A stretch of 64,000 nt of DNA from Cristatella mucedo. Its lineage: Eukaryota > Bryozoa > Phylactolaemata > Cristatellidae. The notes beneath the pieces are model-generated. The model worked only from the letters and a program-made list of their open reading frames with translations, was not told the DNA's origin and ran no database searches. How positions within the stretch are numbered: position 1 is the stretch's first letter; the number at the start of each line of letters is the position of its first letter. A program made the position numbers and the translations under genes. The stretch is taken from assembly GCA_009760855.2 (NCBI GenBank), contig WPIO01000023.1:2641501-2705500 (forward strand), written 5' to 3'. Positions 36,676 through 50,236 of this stretch are shown here, in pieces.

Positions 36676-39600
36676 TGCCCTTTAGCTGCTTATGTATGGT
36701 AAAATTGTGCAGGTTATCACTAACCACTTGAAATGTTGCCTTTCTAGCTCATGTAATATGCCTAGAGCGAGAGAGAGAGAGAGAGAGAACGAGAGAGACT
36801 TTGCTTGCTTGGGCACTAAAGAAGTGTTTTATCAGTGTTATCATTATTGCTACTAGTGCTCAATACCACTACAACTCATGCAAGACGAAGAGCAATAGTG
36901 TGGCTCTGCATCAGCATAGCGGCTGTACAGGAAGCAGAAAGCAACGAGAACTGCATAACTAGCGTAATGACATACTGCCAATGGCAGTAGTGGCAGAAGA
37001 AGAGGCAACATGAAATACCTGGATGTGGATGCCTTCCAGTCACGGGCTACCCGAGAAAACATGTCAACTGCCCTGTAAAAGCAAAATAAAATAGGGATAA
37101 AAATAAAAAAGAACACATGCCTGGAGCATGCCTCTCGAGAAGGGGGTGCAGCAACAGTGGTGGCAAGTGACAGTGAAGCATGACTAAATCACAGCACAAT
37201 ATTGCCACGGGTAAGTGGTCTGACGATTGATGCATTGGGACTGGAGTGACGTCGGAGAAGGGCCCAACCAGAGTGGGAGACATCTGGTTGTGAGAGAGTC
37301 ACACACCCACAGAGAGAGCCACACACCCACAGAGAAAGAGCCACAGTCAGTATCAGTAACAGCTGTATCAGTAACAGCTGTGCGGTTGAGCTATCGAGAT
37401 GTGCCATTAAAATCCTCCATGCTTAGTTGAAAAACATTCAACCGGCTGCTCGTGGGACTCCGATGGCATTAGCAACCAGCCATTGACTGACAGTGAGCTC
37501 GATCCACCCCAATCCCGACACTAAGGACCCAGTGCAACTATGAGGCTCACGATTGAGGCCAGATCTATTCGTGCAGGTTTAGTTCTACAAAAAGTCAGCA
37601 GCAAAGTTCTTAATGCCACAGCAAACAGAGCATTGGTTGTCTGACAAAGGTTGCCAATCAAAAGCCTAAAGCCGTTCACACGATCAGACTTATATCTCAA
37701 AGAGTTTTCAAACCTGCCTTGTTTTTGATAAATGTCAACCTGGCAGCATTCACACGGTCTCAATTTAGCCCATCGTACACCACAGTCTTTCCAATTAGTA
37801 TCCAGAGGTTGTAGATTGTCCCTCTGTTGAACATAACGACATCAGAGGCAAAGCATTTGTTTGGAAGTGAAGCAATTCTAACCGACCCGAGTAGCCGAAA
37901 AAATTATTAAAACACGATAGAAACAGCCATGGTTAATAGAGGGAGATGAACATTCGGTTTTTAAAAGTAAAATAAGATCCTGTCAGTCATTCGTATTCGG
38001 CTATACAACAGTACACTTACACCTACAAGCCCAACAGCCCAGAAACAGTTTCCTGATTGACAACGGCCAATTCAGTTGCATACCATTAAGATGCAGTCGA
38101 CCTGTTGATTCACAATGCATACAATCAGAATCAGCAATTGTACGAGACTCGCCATTGCAGCTCGGCACACGATTCCAATTAGAGGCGTACCAGGCACCAG
38201 GATCTGTGTCGAGCATGTAAGCTGCCATTTTAAAGCCATGTCTGTACACCCTGTATTGAGATCAGGAGCCTTGACAGTTCAAATCGGTAGAGTATCGACT
38301 AGGAAAATCAGAGGTGCAGGATCGGTGCACACTGAAGGCCACATTTATAGGAGGCCAGTCACAGATCACACAGCCTTCGGTTGCTCTGTGCTAATCACTA
38401 TTTCAAGCACAAACTAGATATAAGCATGGGCCCCAAACGACCCCACCACACTCGGTACCATAACTGCCATTTCTGAGGGTCATTTCTGATATATATTTCT
38501 AGAGTTTCCGATTGGCCCTTCAGCCTGGATTGAGGAGTAGGAACAGCTTAGGAACAGGTCCCCAGGTTTGGATAAGCAGCCACGTCGTAGATTGCAATGT
38601 GTCGGCTACCGTAAGGGACACACTAAAACTCACCACCTCACCAGCTCGTTCACTACATGATAGGGGATTTGGCAGTAAACATAGAGGTAACCAATGAGGC
38701 GAGTGAGCTCTGCTTGTCCTGCCATTTCGCAGGGGCTTCTATGCAAACAATTTTAAAATTAACAAATGCATGGCTTCAACTATCGCTGACAAGAAGGCCC
38801 TGCTGCCACAAACGAGCTGCCAATTCCGGCTGCAAATAATAATAATAGCGATACACTTGAGCAATCATGGAGAACCTAATATCTTTCTAGGCACTTTACA
38901 TTTGCTGTCAAAGACACATAACCATACGGTTAGTGCTAGCATGCACAGTGTAAACATACGTTGTGTGGTTATTTAAAACATACACAGTGCCACCACGCAT
39001 AAACACACACAGGACAAATTACCAGGACCGAGCAAATGCTGAGAGGAACGGATGTGTTTTTTCGCTAGCTTTTTAATGTGCCCAAGTCAGGGGATGTCAG
39101 AACGTCAGTCGAGGGTGAGTTCCATGCTTTAGGTGCATACGAACTAAAGACACGGTTTCCACAGGATTTGAGGTTGGTCTGAGGTACAGCTAATTATAAT
39201 AATAATAACGATAATACATTTGTTATAGTGCCCTCAGAGAACTAAAATCTCTTTCTAGGCACTTTACATTTGCTGCAAAGGAAGCATGATCGAATGGTTA
39301 GTGGTAGCATGCTCAATGACAACAAGCATAGCATAGTTAGAGGTAACATGCAAAGGGTCAGTATGCAAATATGGTTAGTGCCAGCATGCACAGTTTCAGC
39401 ACAAGCTATAAGATTTGAATCAAAACAGCATGTGGCATGTGCCAAGCCTAATTGGGGAGTAGCTCTGATAGGTAGGCAGAAGCCAGAGAATGAAGGGACC
39501 TAATAGTGAGTGACAAAACCATTAAGTCGAAAACGCCCTGCTTGATTAGGAACCAGTGCAGGTCGGCAAGAAGTAGTGTAATGGGGGAACTGCAACGTTA

Positions 39601-40131
39601 AATAGACAAGACTAGCTGCATGCACCAAATATATGCACCTCATTGCATTGGCGGGAAGACCTGCATGCCATGAGTTTCAGAAGTCGAGACAGGATGTCTC
39701 ACGTAGATGGACTAACTTGGACGTGGAATCCCTGTCTGAGCAGGCAACAATCTTTGCAATGTTATACAGCTGAAAGTAGGCAGCCGTGACTGTGGAGCTG
39801 ATGCAGTCGTCTAGCGAAAGGTCTCTTTGGAACAGGACACCTAGATTTCGTGCAGGTGCAATGGGAGATATGCCGGCAAAGCTAATTTTGAGCTTTAAGC
39901 TTTCTGATTTCCGAGTCACACTAAGTTTGCTCAGAACTAGTAAGTTGGTTTTATCGTCATTCAACTTGAAATAGTTTGCTGCCACCAGTGTGAGGATGTC
40001 AGCAATACATGCAGCAAGGAAGTTGAGAAGGTTTGCCGTGCGTGAAGGCTGTGGGGGGATCAATGCATATGTACAGCTGTGCGTCACTGGCAAACACGTG
40101 AATGCCTGGATTGTTCGTGGCGATTACATCG

Positions 40132-40195
<64 letters not shown>

Positions 40196-43100
40196 AAATT
40201 GTGAAAAGAATCGGAGTAGAGGAGCAGTGGCATGAGCAAAGCCACCTGCACATTCTGTGCCCACGGCGAGACAGGTTAGCGACCACGGTTTCCGGCAAAA
40301 GCCGAGAGCAGCCTACCAGACTATGTACTGCCAGGGTAAATGAGAACAGCAGCTGTTGAACGGACCAGGAAAGGAATAGATGTCACTAATTTCTGCTTCC
40401 CTGGCACATATGGCAAGTTGCTGGCAGTTGCCGAGGGTCGAGCTGGCAGCAGCAGCAACCGCAACAGCAATCGGCAGGTGAAACGCTTCTACAGCCAGCA
40501 GTAGCAAGAGCAGCAAGGCCACGACCGGCCATCGCGGCGGCTTCCGAGGTTGTTTCCGAGGCCACGGTGGCTGAAGCCATCGGAGGTGGCACTTGTGCCG
40601 GAGGTGGTACAGGGAACTAACTCGGTGCCACTTGGTCGAGCAGGAGAGGCAATGGTGCTCCTTTGCTCGGCCGTCTGTGGCTTCATCGTTCAGCAATGTG
40701 GACGGTGCGGGACGCTTCGGGCAGGAGACCAGCAGTCAGCCCCTAGAGATAAACAATGAGCCGGACGAGTACTTTAAGGACCGCCTTGTGCATGCCACTG
40801 AGGCTGAGCAAGCTTAAGTGGGGGGAGGGGCTTGTCGGGCTAATGTGGCAAAGGTCGTTGCTAGGCACGGGCCGATTAGATGCCGAAACACCTCTGGAAT
40901 GCAAACTCGCCGGGCCGGCCTGAGAAAATGCTTCGAATAGTCGAGCAGAGCCGGCCCCCATAAGTGTTCAATGTTTTTTCAGACCATCGGAAGCCTATGA
41001 AAACCAACACTGCTTAGTCAATCAAACCGGCTAACCTGCCTGGGGCCAACGAAGTGGCCAACCGGATGAGCCGCCCGTACGCCTCTACGGCTATCAAATG
41101 GAGATAGGCGCCGTCGCTAGAATTCGCACTCCTCGACGGCCGGCCGGCCGGCATAAGAGCAACGTCGGCAGAGAGCTGCGACAGTCGCGGGAGAGAGTGA
41201 CAGCAGCGTCGGCTCAGGGTGGGCGTCCAGCTCGGCCGGACTTAAGACCAACTTAAGCCCACCAGGCCCGGCCAGCAGCCCCAGCCGACCGAGAGAAAGA
41301 GCCGCCTGCCACCTCGCGAGACGAGCCGAGCAGGCGTGAGCAGGCGCTACAGCGACCGCGTCGAAGGCAGCTCCCGGTCAGGAGGAATCTATGCTGCGGC
41401 CTGTCGGACTGCAAGGCTCCACCGCATCGAAGCGATGGAGCTCGTGCCTACAGCTGAGCTCACTGCTCGGCGTACTCTTCTTGCTCAGCTCGGCCGAGCT
41501 GGCGACAGCGGCATCGGGCACGGCTGCATCTAACGACACCAGCCACGCGCCGCCGGCCTCGGTCGGCAGAGACGCTACGACCGGCGCGCAAGCCACGACC
41601 ACTGGGACCGCCTCGCTCGCGCCGACAGGACGAGCCACCACAGCAGCTGCAGGCAACGGCAGCAGCATCTCGGCTGCAGCCAGACTGCAGCCGACGCCGG
41701 GTAGGTTATGCAGCGTCTCACTCGCAGCTGTAGCAGCAGGCAAGACCACGGCCCGCTGGAACCGCTAGGCTGTGCCGGTGCAGCTGCTGTTCTCGAAAGC
41801 CAGTGAGATCCGTCGGCTTGTTGCTTCACTGCTTGTTGCTTCGCTGCATCGTACCGCCTGCTTTTCGGAATCTAATTGTTTACCCATGCCTCAAACCTCA
41901 AACCACAAACCTCAAATCCTTTGGAGACCGTGCATTTACTTCGTGTGCTCCCAAAGCCTGGAACTCACTTCCGAATGCATCACGAAATCTCCTGACTTGT
42001 CCACATTTAAAAAGAAACTAAAAACGCATCTATTTATCACGGCATTTAGTAGGTGCCTGTGATTAATCCTTTATGTGCTTATGTGTGCTTATGTGTGCTG
42101 ACACTGCATGCTGCCACTAACCAAACTTGCATACTGACCCAGTGCATGCCACTCTTAACCATGTTATTCTTGTTGTTACCACTAACCGTTCGATTGTGCT
42201 TCGTTTGCAGCAAATGTAAAGTTCCTAGAAAGAGATTGAGTTCTCTGAGGGCGCCATATCAATTGTATTACTATTTATTATAAAAAACTATCAGATAACC
42301 GTATAACCGACAAGAGAAAAGCTCACCCGCCTGCAATGTGAAAACGGTCAAGCACACTGCTAAGAAAATATTAACTATCTGAACTCTTCTTCTCTTTCAC
42401 TCTCACTCTCTCAGCTGCTAAGGTACAGCTGTACTCCAGCAAGCCGCTAGCGTCGAGGCTTAACAAAATTCTATTACACCAGAGATGGAGACGAGCAGTT
42501 GTTTTGCATGCCCATATTCTAGAAATGAATGGAATAAGCATGCAAACCCAAGTCTAACAGGTGTTGCTGTGAACCTTCTATAGGGAGAATGAACATAGCC
42601 GACATTTGATTGACATCTTACCAGCTGCCATTAGTATGTTACAACTACTTGCACACATACATGCATGGAGGATTTAATATCTCACCACCGTGGTGGCTAG
42701 AGACCATTCTAAATCATTGCAGCTATGCTTATTGGTTAATTGGAATACAGCAGGCTCTCGGCAGTTAAGAGTGATTGAAATCTTTATAAACCACCCGATC
42801 CAAGCAGCAGAGTACACAGAGTAGGTGTCCTATAAAGCAACTAGGCGATAAGGGTTCAACTTCCGTGCAAACATCGACTAAGGATTCGCATTAAAAGAAG
42901 AACTACATCAGCAGGGGTTTACGTAGCATCTTCGAATGATGTCAAACCTTGATCTTGCTCTGGCATCAGGTGGACATCTTCTCAGCTACCTTGTAATCCC
43001 TGAGAAAGCCATCTGCTCCACCCCCCAAAAAACCCTGCCGCTCGGCTAATTAGATTTCAGCACTGCACAGGTATGTACATTGGTTGCCTTTTCAATTCAC

Positions 43101-46100
43101 CAGGCCATAGCAACCGAGCATGACCACGAGGTAACCCCTGCTGGGGTCGTGCAGTATCAAATGCAGCTACCAACAGCATTCTTGCATCTCCGGCTGGGAG
43201 GAACAGCAAGTCGTCTGCAATTATCTAATAACAGACCCGCCTACAAACGACCAACTTCCCTGCAAGGCTGCCGGCCACAGCCAGCAGTGGGGGTAGTGCT
43301 GTCAAACATGAAGGCTCTGTTAAATGGCTGGAGGGACCAGGCCAACAGATTAGGCAGAGGGAACAGTTTACAGCAAAACGACTCACCACTGCTAAGGGAA
43401 ATCATAGCAGACTACATCAACACGATGTCAGAGCAAGCTGACCGTGAGCTTGCTCAAGAACGGCTAGCAGACAGAGAGCTGGCACGTGTAAAACTCTTCG
43501 TGGCGTCGTCAAATCGGTCTATCGACGCCTTTTACTTTCTTTTGCAGTGCCATGGTGGCGCGGGCAGATTGCCGTGAGGCTCACACCACGAGGAGACATC
43601 AACGTGACCGAAGGAGACAGCCGAGAGTTTCATTGCCGGATATACAATAGGCCGTTGACAGCCCAGGTAAGCAAGGGAGAGGCAGCAGCACTCACACATG
43701 GTTCCACACCTGACGTGGCGTGGCGGAACCCCCATCGTGGGAAGGGCCCTACACGGCTGTGGGTGGGGGATGCAAGCCAAGCATTGTCCATCTCGCTAAT
43801 AATGAGCAGTCTGAGAGAAGCACCGAGCAGCTACTCGGCTACCACGTGTTGGCAGCCCTAATTGGCCACCGGGCCAGTGCTCACCTGCTACTGAAAGTGA
43901 TTTTCTTTGTCGAGCCACGGAATTCCGTGCATTCTTTCCTCGGCTGTAGGAAAGTGCACAGTGCAAAGGAAACATTTCGGTCCAAGTTAGCAAGCCTCGA
44001 GTCACTTAAGTGCTCAGCCTCGGTAACGACTAGCTAACCAAATCCTATACTGCCGGTGGCTTATTAAGCCGATGCTTAATTTTTGTTTACTTTTAATTCA
44101 TTTACACATAAATACAATTTATTTGTATAGCCCCCTAAGACAACTTGATCTCTATTCGGGCGCTCCACGTGAACCACGGGGCTCGAGCGCACGACCTCGG
44201 CCAGACTTGGTCGAGGCGAGTACCTTAACCACTGGGCCAAATCAGCTCGGCAGTTCCAACAGTCTTGAGGGGCGTAGGATGAATAAAAAGAAATTCTAAC
44301 GAATCCCCTACGTGAGCAAGCGATGGCTTGTCGGAGACATGAGCACTTTGCCTGCTGAGCACGACAGATCGCTTGCTCGGTCACATGCCAACGATTCGAG
44401 GCAAGGTAGAAGCCTGCAGAACTTGAGCACTGATTAGGAGGAGGACTGAATGGGAGGGGGTGGAGCAGAACGGAGCAGTCAGTAGAGGTGAGAACCCCAC
44501 CTCCACCCACAAGCCTCCAAGAAAGCAGTTGCAGCTGGTCCTGAGTCCTGAGTCACAAAGTAGCAAGCATCAAACAGCAGGTCGCTCATCTCCCTTGTGC
44601 CAGCGGACCGACTCCTCCCATGGATTATGGTTTGCCACTTACAAAGCACCGACAAAGAAGAAATTCAAATTGAGCATGTACTGCATGTCTATATACCCTA
44701 AACCCCAGCCAGGGACTGGGAGCAAGAGCTAATGCCAAGAACGATATGGTTAGTAGTAAATTTCAGGTTAGCATATTTGCAATCAATAATAGTACAGGTC
44801 TGAGTCAAGATCCTGCACGTGCCCGCATACACGTGCGAGCATGCACACATACACTGATCACACATAAATATGGAAAGTCATTATTGATCTTTGATGTAAC
44901 TCTGTGAATCCAGTAAGTATGGCCTTTCTTGGCACAGCATAAGCGATGTGATGCCATAAACAGGATGCATTCAAGTAGTCTCAGCCAAGACTCGAAGTTG
45001 TGCACTTTGGGCTCATTGGGCATCGGTCATTATAGGCAATTAGGTTCCAGCACTAAGGGAAGTGAGCCCACATGCAAGTAAGCATCCATCCAAAATATGC
45101 TGCCATTGGTGCCAGCTGTTGTAGCCCCAGCATAGTATTGGCTGAAGCTAATTGCAATCAGAATGGCCAGTAGGAGACCACACCGGTCTGAGCCGAAAAT
45201 AATGCAGATACAAGGTGACAACTCTCCGCTGTCGGCAAGCCCTCCTACTGGCAGGCCAGGCCTAAACAAGCAGGCCCTGTCGTCCAAAAATACACGAACA
45301 GAGCTAAGCATTGACTCGTGCTTCAATCCGAGCAGCTGACCACCCAGGTACTTGCCGCAGGGTTGCCTGAGCCACAGGAAACAACTAATGACCAAGCATA
45401 TTTTTACCATTTAAGTAAATGGGGAAACTGTGTCAATAGCAGCAGCAAGCAGCTGCAGGAGCTTACAGAGACTTCCCAGTTGCATTTCCCATGTAGAGTT
45501 CCCATTTGCCTGTGTGCAAAACTCGGTATTGCAAATGTCATTATTGATTTCAGGTCAGATGGTTTTATACTAAGAAAAACCCACATCGAATGGGGTATAG
45601 CAACTACACCATACTGGCCAATGAGTACCTAACCATTAATCCCGAGTGGCTTCAGTCAACCTACGTGGAGCCAGCAACATACATATTGACGGTGAAGCAC
45701 TTCAGTTTAACCGACAGTGGAGACTATACATGTTTCTTCCAAGCATCGCCCAATGAAATTCACCGTGACACGGTGCATGTCAACGTCCTTGCAAGTATGA
45801 GCTGCAATTATCGCATGTCGGGTTGGCACCAAACAAACAGATTAGCTTTTGCCAGAGCATGCAATAGCATTTTAAAGTGCACAGCCACTGCTAACTGGCT
45901 GGATGCAGTAAACACTGCAAGCAATAATGAGAGCATACGACGACAGACACGACTAAAGGCCGTCTGCCGACAGACTGAGAAGAGAAATCTTTGCCTCTAG
46001 CCAGGAAGTGGAGCAATCCTGCAACCCCTAGCTGTCGAGGCCAGTGCTCTATCAATTGAGTTATCGTGACTAAAAAAACTGCTCTCAATAGACACTTTAA

Positions 46101-49100
46101 AGTCTTGGTCTTTACCGACCACTTATAAGCTAGAGTCCTATACCTCTTCGCCTGAATATGTCGGTGCATTTTAAATTGCTAATTTGGAGCCGAGCTGCAA
46201 TGCTGTTACATCTACTGTGGTCGGCAACTAGAGACGTTCACTGTTGTCCACTGTGTCCACTGCTCAACTAATGCAACCCCATGCAGGTGAGGATAACTCC
46301 ACACATGCAAGCATACTCATAGACGTGACAGACACAAACCTATGCAGTAGGTACCTCGTGTGGTCGTATGCCAGCAATAAGGTAGCTACGCAGCCAATGT
46401 TAAGTGGCACTAATATGGCTGCCGGAAGCAGACTTGTGCATCTGCAACACAGCTGCTCTGGGCACTGTGTTGTCTGCCCAATCCCAATCACGTGTGCAAG
46501 CTGGATTGGGTAGTACAATCTTGATGCCTGGAAGCAAAACTACATAAAGCTAATGATACAATATAAGTACATGCTGTAACCGTAGATGCAGCACAGCTCG
46601 GGCTCTAACCAATTGAGCCTTCATTGTCAAGTGAGCCGTTCTGCACTCCACCGGTTTCTGTATGAGAGCTGATTATATAAACTAGGCAGAGACCGTCAGA
46701 GAGCCGACCTGAAAGGCAAGTCTACTGGCAACGAGAGCCTCTAGCTAAGCCGACTTGTAATAAACATTTTTGGCCGAATGTCAGTCAGCAGAGAGGCAGG
46801 CACACCATTCATCAACTGACCTTGACATTAGCTAGAATTCACCGTTCATATAACATTGGCATAACCTACAATCCGAACTCCATTGAAACTCCACACCCCA
46901 GAAAAGTACACAAGACGAGTCTATTGAAACAGGCCCCATCAGTTACCATATAGTTAGGGAAGCTGTTGTGCAACTGTGTCTACATTCGTAGAGGCCGCAG
47001 ACTTAATTGCTAATCCCAGCGACTTGCTCATTCATATTCACATGCCCTTATTAGTCAGCAATTCGTTTATTTAAACAAGCAACCGTTTTCAAATTGTCTT
47101 CATGCTACTCACCATTACGTGAGTAAGCCGAGAATGACTTACTGGCCAGTCACAAGCTCATGCATACGTGGTTGCTGCCAATGCTGCAGCCGCTGGGTAT
47201 ATGCCACATCCGAAGTGGGGGGGGGGGGTCGCATGTGAACGCTGGAGCATTGCTCCGGTTTAGAACACACTTGAGAATATTCTTTTAACTACGATGTTTC
47301 AAGGACGTAGCCTGCATGTTCTTTCAATATGCACACCCATGTGCTCGTCCGGCAGAATAGCGAAAGCCAGTAAGCATCGATGGAACGATAGGCATACCAG
47401 TGCAAGCTTGCAGCGCAGTTGGCTCGGACCACTGCAAGGGCAAGCTAAAAAGTCCGGGCGACTTGTCTATCGTCAGGGGAACCTCGACTCCACCTACTTA
47501 CCTGGCTGGCCAATCAACAATAAACTTGCAAGCCTGGCAGCTCAGTCAATCACCATTCGCAACACCATACCTCCGAGCGACCCCCTTTGAAAAAACACGT
47601 CAAATATGAAGCTAAGCATCCCTTGTCAAACTTGCACTATTTTAGGCTACTGATCACGAAGCTCAAAGTCGCCAGATAGCTTATATTGGCAGAGCACTTG
47701 CGCAAGAAAGGGGCTTCCCGCTGAGCTTTACAAGTTGCCTGCTCCATACAAAAACTGCTCAGGCCACAGCTGCACACAGCAATAATCGGTTTGTTTCAGA
47801 AACGCTACCCGAACCGACAACGGCAGTGATGCCAACAACGACAGCGCCAGGCGACAGAGGCGGTCACGCGGAGCACAGTGCAATGCCAACGACCGCTCAG
47901 CCGCAGCAGCACACGATCCAACGAGCTAAGCCCTCGCCGGCAGCAGAGCAGCTACCAACGCCACTCCCTCGAGGCACTACCATGCCGCCCACAAACTTCA
48001 AACAAAGGTCGACCTTGCCCTTGCAGCCGCTGACCAAGAGGAAAGCAAAGACGGGGTCGGAGCCAGGAGCCAGCAGCCCGCTGCCTCCATCGCCGTCGTC
48101 GGCCGAGGAGGAGCCTACAGCAGCCGAGCCGGCCGGCGCTCCGTCGACCGGCGGCGGCGCCGAGGGCTCGCGGCCAAGCCTAAAGAAGTCCTTGCCGACC
48201 CCTGTGTCGTCGGCGAGTGGCAGCAGATGCGACTACCACATCATCGTCCACGAGGTGGACGAGAGCAGCTGCCCCAAAGCAGTGGGCGCCGCTCAGCAGC
48301 ACTACCTACGGGCACCGGCTGTGGCCGGAGCCACGGGCCGCTACCAGGCCGACGATGTGCACGGCGACTACATGGACGAGGCGCGGCCGCCGCCCACGCA
48401 ATACCGCACAGGGGCTGCCAGCGTAGCAGCACCAGCTCTGCTGCTGAGCGAGCGCGTCGACAAGCTCGAGGATCGCCTCATCGCTGAGATGGTGAAGCAG
48501 CAGATGGTGAGCAAGCAGGCAGGCGTGGGCAAACCGAAAATTGCATCCGCTGAGCCTTGCCCTTCCCACCGGATCGACCCGAATGGGACGGCGCCGAGCA
48601 GGGGAGACCATAGTACTCCCCACCACTCACCCACCCCTAAACCTCACCGCAAAGCCCGTTCGAATGAGGTGGGCTCTCGTGTACCTCCAGCACTCTTGTC
48701 CGACCCTTGAACGGGTGCTCAGCAAGTCGAACCACGCCCCGGCCAGCCTTTTCCGCCCCTTGCAGCTCCTCGATCAAGGTTCGGCCCCCTAAGTGCAATC
48801 AGAGGGGTGCACGAGGGGGGAGGGAGAGGCAGGTAGGCGAGTTGAGCTGATTGAGTGCTCCAACCTGTTGTTCTGGCGGTTTTCAAGATTGTTTGCGCAA
48901 GCGAGGCATGGCACAGCGTGCTGACACCGTCGTCGCTCACGCAGGCCAACCACACGATGACGGCCTACGAGAGTGCCCTTCGCGAGGCCGAGAGGCTCGT
49001 GGCCGAGCAGGGGCACAACGTGACACGGCTCGACGAGGCACTGCGGCGTGCCGAGGCAACGATGGAGCGGCAGCGCGCGGCACTGCGCAGCGTCGATGAG

Positions 49101-50179
49101 AAGCTCGCCGGCCTCATGCTCGATGTGGCCGAGACGAACTCCAGACTCGACAAGGCTGCTCGACGGACGGCGGCCGGCCGGGCGGTGGCGGCATCGGCCG
49201 AGGGCAAGCAGGTGCCCGTCACCAGCGCCACGGAGGCAAGCAGCGCCGCCGAGGTCGTCCACTTCAAAGGTGCGTAAACGCTCGCGGGTGCGCACACGCC
49301 CACGTCATTACAATCCCCAGTGGCGTGGCAGCCAGAGCTACCTAGTCGGTGGATACCTCTGCTGTTGCCCACCTCTTGTCAAAAGTCGAGAGCGTGCGAC
49401 AACCCGTCAGCCTAGCATGGCTACGCTAGGCTGACGGGTTGTCACACGGTCGCCGGTTGTCGCCTCAGCGACGACTGGCTATTGCCATCTTTTTTTAATG
49501 CCGAAGTAAGGCGCACCGAGTTTCCTGTGGAGGTCCTCGGGAAGCCGGTGACGATTGAGCATTTAACTAAACCTTTGCCGCTGCACTATCCGGTTGGGCC
49601 TCCTAAGCCAAGCTTGACGCACACATGCTGACGGCTTTCCCCATTCTGGAGTAGCCATGTCGTGAGCTCCACAACAGCTAAGAACACAGAAAGGAGAGCC
49701 TCTTTCACCAGAATGTAGTCTCTCTTTGCCTGCCCTCCGACTTTCCGAAATAACGCTCTACCAGAAAGAAGGGTAGGAATTTGCAGCGTTCGACAACGCC
49801 GATGCCTTGCAGCTCTGCCACCAGATCCGACTTCTCGACCCAGACTGCCAAGTTCTCGCTACCGTCGAATTAAGTGCCGGCGATCTGGCTAAATTTGAAA
49901 TTCCCCATAGCCATCGAAAGAGATCTCAGCAACGATGCAAACACTGCACCGGGCTTCAGCAAACATAGGTTCTCCCGATGCTGGCAGTGGACCAGCGCAC
50001 AGGCACTCTGCCCTGCCCTTCTCCACGTTGCATCTGCTTTACTCCTAGGCTGCTTTCCTTCGCAGCAAGAAACGACTTAAACGACCAACGACCACTTTCT
50101 CGAGCCTGCAGTAGGCAGATTGGTTAGCCGTTTAGATTTTCAGTCTAACTAGTCTCTCTCTCTCTCCCCCTCTCTATCT

Positions 50180-50236
<57 letters not shown>

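Noticed and set aside
41378-41749. 123-codon minus-strand frame opposite the signal-peptide exon
   Set aside because: A shadow of the GC-rich, Ala/Thr-coding first exon; no supporting motif.
46011-46071. Functional tRNA gene
   Set aside because: Box A and box B are present, but acceptor-stem pairing is poor and similar heads recur in SINEs, so a SINE or pseudogene is likelier.
48306-49372. Long minus-strand and alternate plus-strand frames over the lectin exons
   Set aside because: High GC content keeps other frames open. The phased Pro-rich and coiled-coil exons explain the interval.
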